This document shows, one piece after another, positions 18,123 through 25,765 of a DNA stretch of 64,000 nucleotides. Numbering within the stretch: the stretch's first letter is position 1; the number at the start of each line of letters is the position of its first letter. The notes under the pieces are model-generated. The model had not been told where the DNA came from and searched no databases. It saw only the letters and a list, made by a program, of their open reading frames with translations. The stretch covers positions 248,001 through 312,000 of the forward strand of contig NZ_JAJBZG010000002.1 of assembly GCF_020552705.1 (NCBI RefSeq), read 5' to 3'. The DNA comes from Christiangramia sediminis. GTDB taxonomy: Bacteria > Bacteroidota > Bacteroidia > Flavobacteriales > Flavobacteriaceae. The position numbers and the translations under genes were made by a program.

Positions 18123-21071
18123 ATGAGAACTTTAATTAAAAGCACATTGATTTTGCTGTTTATGCTACCAATGAGCTTTTTTGCCCAAAACACCGTCAGC
18201 GGTAATGTGACCGAAAGTTCCACAGGACTGCCTGTTCCAGGTGTTAACGTAATTGTTCAAGGAACCTCAAACGGTACTACAACAGATTTTGATGGTAATT
18301 ATACTATTCAAAATGTTTCAAATGATGACATTCTCGTATTTTCCTTTTTAGGCTTTACTACTCAGGAAATTCCATACGAAGGACAGTCAACAATAAATAT
18401 TAAACTCGATGAAGATGCTGCTTCACTAGATGAAGTTGTTCTAATTGGATACGGAGCCACCTCTGAACAGGATGCTACCGGTGCAGTAGAGAAAATATCT
18501 TCTGAATCATTTAATCAGGGAGCGGTAGTTTCCCCCGAGCAGTTAATCGCCGGTAAATCTGCCGGAGTGCAGATAACTCCGGGCGGAGGTGCTCCGGGAC
18601 AGGGAGGTACGATTCGTATTCGTGGTGGCTCCTCTCTTTCTGCATCTAATGATCCTCTTATCGTGGTAGATGGAGTACCATTAGATCAAAGAGGTGTTGC
18701 AGGATCACGAAATGCCTTAAACTCTATTAATCCAAATGAAATTGAAGACTTTACCATCTTAAAGGATGCAGCAGCAACTTCTATCTATGGTTCCAGAGCT
18801 TCTAATGGGGTGATCCTTATTACCACCAAAAAAGGTAAGAAAGACTCCCCTTTTCAATTTACTTATGACCTCAAAACCTCTATAGGAAATGTCACAGATA
18901 AAGTGGATGTTTTAAATGCCGAGGAGTTCAGGACTTTGATCAATAATACTCCTGGAACAGATCCTTCTCTATTAGGAAATGCTGATACAGACTGGCAGGA
19001 GCAGATTTATGAAACTTCAGTAGGTGCAATTCATAACCTTACTGCTACTCAGGGTGTGGGAAATTTCTATTACAGACTTAACTTTAACCAGACAGCAGAA
19101 ACAGGAGTTCTTTCAGGTGATTATTATGAAAGGAATGCTTTTAACATTGCTCTTAATCAGGATCTATTTGATAACAGTCTGAAACTTACACTTACCTCTA
19201 AGAACAGTCTGGATAAAAATAATTTTGCCAATCAGGGAGCTATAGGATCTGCCGTTGCGTTTGATCCTACTCAACCAATTTATGATGATAGCCTTCCTTT
19301 TGGTGGATATTTTGAATTTTCCAGACAATCTGGAGATGAAATCGTTCAACAAAACCTGGCTACAAGAAACCCGGTTGCTTTATTGGAGCAAAACACTGAC
19401 GAAAATCAGACCAGAAGATCTATTACCAATTTGAATGCGGAATATAAAATTCCTTTTCTTACGGGATTAAAAGCCGTAGTAAACGCTGGTTTTGATTATG
19501 CTGAAGCCAGAGGAAACACATTTCTTCCTTTAATTGCTGCTTCCAACACCACTAATATAGATCAGTACAGTAATTATGAGAATATCAACCGTAACTTATT
19601 ATTAGATGCCTATCTAAATTATAAGACAGATGTAGATTTTCTTAATACTACTGAAGTGGATGTCACCGCAGGTCACTCTTACCAGGAGTTCTATTCTTTT
19701 TCTGATGTATTTGGTACAGAGCAGGATCAAAGAGTAGATTTCCCAGTAGACATTAACAGAAATGCCCTGGAATCATACTTCGCCAGAGCAAGTTTCGATA
19801 TTAATGATAAATACCTTATTTCTGGAAGTATTAGAGCCGATGGTTCTTCCAGAGTTGCTCCACAAAACAGATGGGGATATTTCCCTGCAGCGTCTATAGG
19901 TTGGAAAATACATAATGAATCATTTCTACAAGGTTCCAACCTGATTTCTGAATTGAAATTAAGAGGTGGTTACGGGGAAACCGGTAACTATGAAATTGGA
20001 GGCTCAGATCCAACTCGAGGAAATTATAGTTATTTAGGTCTATATACTCCCAGCCAGGGAGGAGCCAGATACCAGTTTGGCAACACTTTTATACCAACTT
20101 TAAGACCTGAAGAATATGATGAAGATCTTAAATGGGAAAGCCTAATTAATTATAATGCGGGTATAGATTTTGGTTTCTTCAGTAACAGATTAAGCGGATC
20201 TGTGGATGTATATTACAGGGAAACCGAAGACCTTATTGCCACCGTACCGGTTCCGGCAGGGGCAAACCTCTCAGACCAGTTGCTCACCAATGTTGGAACA
20301 ACCGTGAGTAAAGGTGTGGAAGTTGGACTTAGCGGAGACCTTGCAAGATCTGAAGATTTTAACTGGACCCTTAATTACAATATTTCTTTCCAGGAATTGG
20401 AGATCACAAAGTTATCCTTAGGAGACGATCCTAACTTTTTTATCCCCCAGGGAGGAATTAGCGGGGGTGTTGGAAACAACATTCAACTTTGGAAAGAAGG
20501 CTATGACCCAACAACCTTCTTTGTTTTCAGACAGGTATATAATGAGCAGGGACAGCCTATTGAAGGTGCTTACGTAGATGTGAACGGTGACAACCAGATC
20601 ACTGAAGCAGATAAGCAACCTTATAAAAAGGCTACCCCAGATTATTATATGGGACTTACAAATACCATGAACTATAAGAATCTTGATCTAAGCTTTACGT
20701 TTAGAGGAAGTTTTGGAAACTATAACTACAATAACACTCAATCTGCGAATGGATTCGTAGAAGCAGGAACCAATACTCCTTCAGATTATTACTCAAATTT
20801 CAATGCGAATGTATTGGAATCTGGATTTGAAAACAGTCAGTTTTTCTCAGATTACTACCTGGAAGCTGCAGATTTCGTAAAACTGGATAATATAAGTATT
20901 GGGTATACCATACCTGGTGAAGAACTGGATTTCAGGATCTCTGCTACTGCTACCAACGTGCTGGTAATTACCAATTATGACGGACTGGATCCTGAAGTAT
21001 TTGGAGGGATAGATAACAATTTTTATCCTAGATCCAGAAGATTTGTTCTGGGACTGAACTTTATATTTTAA
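18123..21071 (+). CDS. SusC/RagA-family TonB-linked outer membrane transporter
   Basis: A 982-residue SusC-type protein: signal peptide (residues 1-21, ending SFFAQ), a carboxypeptidase-regulatory-like domain (about 24-100, with VSGNVTESSTGLPVPGVNV), a TonB-dependent plug domain (DEVVLIGYGA, then VRGGSSLSASNDPLIVVDGVP-type region and ILKDAAATSIYGSRASNGV), and a beta barrel ending in a C-terminal aromatic (LGLNFIF) as required for outer membrane insertion. It imports malto-oligosaccharides with the SusD partner 24 bases downstream. Regulation through the upstream LacI-type palindrome is likely. Confidence 0.96.
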   Translation: MRTLIKSTLILLFMLPMSFFAQNTVSGNVTESSTGLPVPGVNVIVQGTSNGTTTDFDGNYTIQNVSNDDILVFSFLGFTTQEIPYEGQSTINIKLDEDAASLDEVVLIGYGATSEQDATGAVEKISSESFNQGAVVSPEQLIAGKSAGVQITPGGGAPGQGGTIRIRGGSSLSASNDPLIVVDGVPLDQRGVAGSRNALNSINPNEIEDFTILKDAAATSIYGSRASNGVILITTKKGKKDSPFQFTYDLKTSIGNVTDKVDVLNAEEFRTLINNTPGTDPSLLGNADTDWQEQIYETSVGAIHNLTATQGVGNFYYRLNFNQTAETGVLSGDYYERNAFNIALNQDLFDNSLKLTLTSKNSLDKNNFANQGAIGSAVAFDPTQPIYDDSLPFGGYFEFSRQSGDEIVQQNLATRNPVALLEQNTDENQTRRSITNLNAEYKIPFLTGLKAVVNAGFDYAEARGNTFLPLIAASNTTNIDQYSNYENINRNLLLDAYLNYKTDVDFLNTTEVDVTAGHSYQEFYSFSDVFGTEQDQRVDFPVDINRNALESYFARASFDINDKYLISGSIRADGSSRVAPQNRWGYFPAASIGWKIHNESFLQGSNLISELKLRGGYGETGNYEIGGSDPTRGNYSYLGLYTPSQGGARYQFGNTFIPTLRPEEYDEDLKWESLINYNAGIDFGFFSNRLSGSVDVYYRETEDLIATVPVPAGANLSDQLLTNVGTTVSKGVEVGLSGDLARSEDFNWTLNYNISFQELEITKLSLGDDPNFFIPQGGISGGVGNNIQLWKEGYDPTTFFVFRQVYNEQGQPIEGAYVDVNGDNQITEADKQPYKKATPDYYMGLTNTMNYKNLDLSFTFRGSFGNYNYNNTQSANGFVEAGTNTPSDYYSNFNANVLESGFENSQFFSDYYLEAADFVKLDNISIGYTIPGEELDFRISATATNVLVITNYDGLDPEVFGGIDNNFYPRSRRFVLGLNFIF

Positions 21072-21095
21072 TGAATAATAGAAAAATTATAAGAT

Positions 21096-22706
21096 ATGTT
21101 TAATAAGATAAAATCAACCTTCCTGGTACTTTTCGGAATGGCGATATTATGGTCATGCGAAAGTGATTTAGACCTTACGCCAGAAGATAACAGGGAGACC
21201 GCCGCTTCTGCATTTAAAGATCCTGCCGCCTATAAGCAATTCCTGGCAAAACTTTATGCGGGATTTGCGATAAGTGGTCAGGATGGTCCTGCCGGGGATG
21301 CCGACCTTTCGGGTCTGGATGAAGGTTTCTCTCAGTATATGCGTTTATACTGGATGGTGCAGGAACTTACTACAGATGAAGCCGTAATTGGATGGAACGA
21401 TGGAACCATAAAAGACCTTCACAACCAAAACTGGACTTCAGGAAATGAATTCATTAGAACCATGTATTCAAGAATCATGTACCAGATCGCACAGTCTAAT
21501 GAGTATCTAAGACAAACCGAAGCTTCTGTGCTCGATGGTCGTGGCGTGGATAGCAGTATAAGAACTGAGATCGATACTTACAGAGCTGAAGCAAGATTTC
21601 TTCGCGCTTTAAGTTACTGGCATGCTCTTGATTTATACGGCAACCCTCCTTTCGTTACTGAAGAGGATCCCGTTGGAGCATTCCTTCCAGAACAAACTAA
21701 TAGCGCTGAACTTTTTAATTATATCGAAAGTGAATTGCTAGCTATTGAAGATGACCTGAGAGCACCAGGAGCAAACGAATATGGACGTGCAGACCAGGGA
21801 GCGCTTTGGATGTTACTTTCCAAACTTTACCTGAATGCTGAAAAGTATACGGGTACAGGCAGATATAGCGATGTGGTTACATATACAAATAAGGTAATCA
21901 ACTCCGATTACAGTCTGGTTGAAGATTATCAGAAATTATTCCTTGCTGATAATAATAGCAACGGTGCTCAAAACGAGATCATTTTTCCAATCACGTTTGA
22001 TGGAATAAACACCCAGGCTTATGGAGGTATGACCTTTATTATTCATGCGGCTGTAGGCGGCGAAATGGATCCAGATGACTTCGGAATCAATGGTGGATGG
22101 GCTGGTTTAAGAACCACTTCTGCGCTGGTAAACAAATTTCTTGATAATGAAGAGGCTGAAATCACCGAAGTTGAAGACGATAGGGCTTTATTCTTTACAG
22201 AAGGTCAGTCTAAAGAGATCGATGATATTTCCAGTTTTACCGATGGGTATGCCGTTGCCAAATATAAGAATGTAGATGTGGACGGAAACGCAGGATCAGA
22301 TCCTACAGGTGATTTTCCAGATACAGATTTCCCTATGTTTAGATTGGGAGATGCATATCTTATGTATGCTGAAGCAGTTGTGAGAGGTGGAGGCGGAAGC
22401 CAGGCCGATGCTGTAAGCTACATCAACGAACTTAGGGAGCGTGCTTTCGGTGATTCAAGCAATAACATTTCTACTGCAGATCTTGATCTAGAATTCATTT
22501 TAGCTGAAAGAGCCAGAGAACTTTATTGGGAAGCACATAGAAGAACAGATTTAATTCGTTTTAATCAATTTTCTGAAAACGGGATCTGGCCATTTAAAGG
22601 TGGTGTTCCTCAGGGAGCAACTACCCAGGCTTATAGAAATCTAATGCCAATTCCGGCTTCAGATCTAGGTGTAAACACCAACTTAACTCAAAATCCAGGA
22701 TATTAA
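21096..22706 (+). CDS. SusD/RagB-family surface glycan-binding lipoprotein
   Basis: A 536-residue SusD-like lipoprotein. The signal ends in AILWSC with Cys21 as lipid site. TPR-like helices carry the typical YRAEARFLRALSYWHALDLYGNPPFVTEED segment (about residues 159-188), and the C-terminal part has FRLGDAYLMYAEA and ILAERARELYWEAHRRTDLIRF. It binds starch-type glycans at the cell surface and forms a lid on SusC. It follows susC by 24 bases and precedes the SusE-like gene by 18 bases. Confidence 0.95.
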   Translation: MFNKIKSTFLVLFGMAILWSCESDLDLTPEDNRETAASAFKDPAAYKQFLAKLYAGFAISGQDGPAGDADLSGLDEGFSQYMRLYWMVQELTTDEAVIGWNDGTIKDLHNQNWTSGNEFIRTMYSRIMYQIAQSNEYLRQTEASVLDGRGVDSSIRTEIDTYRAEARFLRALSYWHALDLYGNPPFVTEEDPVGAFLPEQTNSAELFNYIESELLAIEDDLRAPGANEYGRADQGALWMLLSKLYLNAEKYTGTGRYSDVVTYTNKVINSDYSLVEDYQKLFLADNNSNGAQNEIIFPITFDGINTQAYGGMTFIIHAAVGGEMDPDDFGINGGWAGLRTTSALVNKFLDNEEAEITEVEDDRALFFTEGQSKEIDDISSFTDGYAVAKYKNVDVDGNAGSDPTGDFPDTDFPMFRLGDAYLMYAEAVVRGGGGSQADAVSYINELRERAFGDSSNNISTADLDLEFILAERARELYWEAHRRTDLIRFNQFSENGIWPFKGGVPQGATTQAYRNLMPIPASDLGVNTNLTQNPGY

Positions 22707-22724
22707 TATTTCAATAGAATCAAA

Positions 22725-23885
22725 ATGAAAAAGTTTTCAATTTTCTTATTAACGATAATAGCTTTTGTAGGATTTACTTCCTGCGAACATGACGACGATG
22801 TGGTATTCGTCGCGCAACCTGATGCAGATGGAATTTCATTTGTAAATTCAACTGCAGCTACATATACCCTTACCAATCAAACCGGTTCTAATATCGCAGA
22901 GCGCTTTGTATGGTCTGAGGTAGAATTTGATGCCCCCACCACCGTAACCTATGAACTTCAAGGCTCTACAACTTCAGATTTTAGTAACGCAGATATTATT
23001 GGAACTACTTCTGAGAATAATCTGGCGGTTACAGTTAGCCAAATGATGTCTTTAGCCGCAGATGCAGGTCTTGATAACGATCCAACTACGGAAGAAGCTC
23101 CAAATACCGGAAGCATTTTCTTTCAGGTGAGAGCATATGCTGGAACAGATGGAAGTAATGGATTAAATGCGACCTCTGAACCCATTTCAGTGAATGTAAC
23201 CCTACCAGAAGCTGCTGAAGAAGGAGAACCAGCAAAAATGGACCTTTTCTTAGTTGGAGATGCTACCCCAACTGGATGGGATAATACTGCTACTAGCAAT
23301 AATTATCCATTATTCAGAGATTCTGCCAATGATAACATTTATTACTATACCGGGAAATTTACTGCCGGTGGAGTAAAAGTTATAGAACAACGCGGTGCCT
23401 GGGCGCCCCAGTATGGAGGTGAAAACGGAAGCTTAATCTATAGAGCCACCGAAGCCGATCCAGATCCTTCGCCGATAACAGTAGATTCTGAAGCTTATTA
23501 TACTTTCACCATCAATATTGAAGAAATGACTTATAGCCTGGAGCCTTATGACGCTTCCGCAGCTACAGAATATGACCAGATTGGACTGGTTGGAGCAGGA
23601 ACAACTGTAGGATGGCCTGGTGATGATAACCCAACTCCAGATATTCTATTAACGCAATCTTCTGTAGATCCACATATATGGTATACTAAAGATGTTGAAC
23701 TTTCAGAAGATGGAATTAAGTTCAGAGCTAACCTTGCCTGGGACGTAAACTGGGGAGGTGGAGAAAACTTCCCAAGTGGTCAGGCTACCGGTGATGATAT
23801 TATTGTCTCCAGTGCAGGAACCTACAATGTTTGGTTCAATGATTTAACCGGCAGATATATCTTCATTCCTGTGGGTGAGGAATAG
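22725..23885 (+). CDS. SusE-like outer membrane starch-binding lipoprotein
   Basis: A 386-residue lipoprotein (lipobox GFTSC, Cys20). An N-terminal SusE-type Ig domain (about 25-155, with the alternating FVWSEVEFDAPTTVTYELQ pattern) is followed by two SusE/SusF-like binding modules, the first beginning MDLFLVGDATPTGWDN (about 167) and the second beginning QIGLVGAGTTVGWPG (about 285). Each has the W and Y positions expected for alpha-glucan contact. It should help to capture starch at the surface together with SusD. A strong hairpin terminator follows 17 bases after the stop codon. Confidence 0.88.
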   Translation: MKKFSIFLLTIIAFVGFTSCEHDDDVVFVAQPDADGISFVNSTAATYTLTNQTGSNIAERFVWSEVEFDAPTTVTYELQGSTTSDFSNADIIGTTSENNLAVTVSQMMSLAADAGLDNDPTTEEAPNTGSIFFQVRAYAGTDGSNGLNATSEPISVNVTLPEAAEEGEPAKMDLFLVGDATPTGWDNTATSNNYPLFRDSANDNIYYYTGKFTAGGVKVIEQRGAWAPQYGGENGSLIYRATEADPDPSPITVDSEAYYTFTINIEEMTYSLEPYDASAATEYDQIGLVGAGTTVGWPGDDNPTPDILLTQSSVDPHIWYTKDVELSEDGIKFRANLAWDVNWGGGENFPSGQATGDDIIVSSAGTYNVWFNDLTGRYIFIPVGEE

Positions 23886-23900
23886 AATAGATTCAAATTA

Positions 23901-23929
23901 AAGGGGCTAAAGAATAGCCCCTTTTTTTA
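23901..23929 (+). terminator. Terminator/attenuator between the SusE-like gene and the amylase
   Basis: A GGGGCTA / TAGCCCC stem with a 5-base loop is followed by seven T. Only 21 bases separate the T run from the amylase ATG and no promoter box is seen there, so the amylase is probably expressed by partial read-through. Confidence 0.85.
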
Positions 23930-23949
23930 TCTTTTAATTGAACTTAATT

Positions 23950-25407
23950 ATGAAAAAAAATAAATTTTTAGCAATAATTCTTTTGAGCTTTTCCCTGATT
24001 CTAGGATCCTGCTCAAAAGACGATAATGGTGAGACGACTGATCCTGCAGATGATGTTACAGGTACACCTCAACTTCAACCGGGAACTGATGAACCTGAAG
24101 CAATAGATCTTTCTGCATATGATAATGGCAGCCGGGTAATGATGCAGGCTTTTTATTGGGATGTAGAACCTAGATTCGCCTGGTGGGATAATCTTTCAGA
24201 AAAAGTCCCAGGCTGGGCCGATGCTGGTGTAGAAAGAATATGGATCCCCTCTCCTGCTAAAGGGCAATCCGGTGGTTATTCTATGGGATATGATCCATCA
24301 GATTATTTTGATTTCGGAAATTTCGAGCAACACGGAACTGTAGAAACCAGGTTTGGTTCCAGAGAAGAATTGGAAAATTTGATCGCCGTTTCTCATGATA
24401 ATGATGTTGAAGTTATTGCAGATATCGTACTTAATCATAATTCCGGGGGAGGTTTGCAATACAATCCTTACCGCGATTATGAAACCTATACCCTATTTAA
24501 TGAAGAAAATGGAAATGCTTCAGGCATGTTCAACAGGACCTATGAAGATTTCTATCCAAACAGCGTGAGTGAATACGACCCGGGAAGTTTATTCTATGCC
24601 GAAACCAATCTTGACCACCACCGGGAAAGAGTTCAGGACTGGCTTTGGAAAAATGACAATTCCGTAGCTAAATATTATAAAAATGTGATGGGCTTTGACG
24701 GCTGGCGATTTGATTATGTAAAAGGATTTGAACCTTGGGTAGTAAAAGAATGGAATGAAGCCGTTGGTGGATTTTCTGTTGGAGAAAATTTCGACGGTAA
24801 TCCAGATGTCTTAAGAGATTGGATAGAAGCTTCCGGATCTCCGGCTTTCGATTTCTCTACTTTCTACAAACTTGAAGAAAGTTTAGATCGTTATGAAGAT
24901 CTTACCAACCTTGAGAAGGACATGCTCTGGAAAACACATCCTGAAAGTGCAGTTACTTTTACAGCAAATCATGATACCGAGAAAGATAGCGAAGAAGATA
25001 ATTATATCATGACCTCCAACAAGATGAAAGCCTATGCTTATATACTTACGCATCCTGGATATCCAACCATATTTTATTCAGATTATGAGAACGAAAACTT
25101 TAAGGAAGAGCTAAAAACGCTCATATCGATTCATAACAGTATTGCTGCAGGGGACACAGAAATCCTATATGTAGATCAAGATGAGTATGTTATGAAAAGA
25201 AGCGGGACGGGCACTAATCCTGGATTAATTCTGTATATTAGCCTCAACAATAGTACAAAAAGACGTACGGTAAGTTCAAATTGGAATAATGTTACACTAA
25301 TGGATTATAGTGGTAACTCAACTTATAAGCCTACCTCCGATGAAAATGGGATGGTTCAGATCGAAGCCCCGGCTAAGGCTTACGCAATTTATTCGATTAC
25401 AGAATAG
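23950..25407 (+). CDS. Alpha-amylase lipoprotein resembling the archaeal GH13_7 type
   Basis: A 485-residue lipoprotein (lipobox LILGSC, Cys21). I start at the ATG at 23950; an in-frame TTG 12 bases upstream only adds MNLI. GH13 regions are ADIVLNH (157-163), GWRFDYVKG with nucleophile Asp255, SVGENF with acid Glu279, and ANHDTE near 343-348. Segments such as GGYSMGYDP, HGTVETRFGS and FDYVKGFEPWVVKEW are those I recognise from the Thermococcales-type amylases of subfamily GH13_7, though this is memory, not an alignment. It closes the sus operon and is probably the surface endo-amylase. Confidence 0.9.
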   Translation: MKKNKFLAIILLSFSLILGSCSKDDNGETTDPADDVTGTPQLQPGTDEPEAIDLSAYDNGSRVMMQAFYWDVEPRFAWWDNLSEKVPGWADAGVERIWIPSPAKGQSGGYSMGYDPSDYFDFGNFEQHGTVETRFGSREELENLIAVSHDNDVEVIADIVLNHNSGGGLQYNPYRDYETYTLFNEENGNASGMFNRTYEDFYPNSVSEYDPGSLFYAETNLDHHRERVQDWLWKNDNSVAKYYKNVMGFDGWRFDYVKGFEPWVVKEWNEAVGGFSVGENFDGNPDVLRDWIEASGSPAFDFSTFYKLEESLDRYEDLTNLEKDMLWKTHPESAVTFTANHDTEKDSEEDNYIMTSNKMKAYAYILTHPGYPTIFYSDYENENFKEELKTLISIHNSIAAGDTEILYVDQDEYVMKRSGTGTNPGLILYISLNNSTKRRTVSSNWNNVTLMDYSGNSTYKPTSDENGMVQIEAPAKAYAIYSITE

Positions 25408-25765
25408 AACTTTTTAATTTTGAATTTTCATAGGTGTTAATTCAGATAGGACCCCGCTCTATGCGGGGTCTTTCTATTTCCTAAGGCTCCCACTCTCTTC
25501 TTTTCGACAAAAATTTTCGATGTTTTCGTTTGGAATTCTAATCCCTTTACGTAGTAATGTTTAAATAACAAAATTCAAGTAAGAAATTTATTATTTTCAT
25601 TATTTGTCAACTTTTCATTGTTAGTAAATTTTTAATTTATTGATAATCAAACTATTAACAGTTTTTACTTGATAACTTTTTCTAAAGAATTTGTTAATAA
25701 TATCAAATCTTTGTTTAGTTTTATACCACTCGAAAACGAAATTCTAATCTAAAAATCTCATTTAT
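25408..25765. other. 358-base intergenic region before nrdJ
   Basis: It holds the amylase terminator at 25449-25476 and then a long AT-rich leader for nrdJ. Visible elements are an 11-base palindrome TTGATAATCAA at 25640-25650, the half-site CGAAAACG at 25731-25738 (as in the sus operator), and a repeated ATTCTAATC (about 25531 and 25741). I see no cobalamin riboswitch and no clear NrdR box. Confidence 0.5.
25449..25476 (+). terminator. Rho-independent terminator after the sus operon amylase
   Basis: A GACCCCGC / GCGGGGTC stem with a short loop followed by CTTTC lies 42 bases after the amylase stop codon. Confidence 0.85.

Noticed and set aside
25519-25738. LacI-type operator before nrdJ
   Set aside because: Only half-sites (GTTTTCG and CGAAAACG) more than 200 bases apart were found, not a full palindrome.
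25477-25765. Cobalamin riboswitch before the B12-dependent nrdJ
   Set aside because: The usual conserved B12-box sequence and stem pattern were not found in the AT-rich leader.
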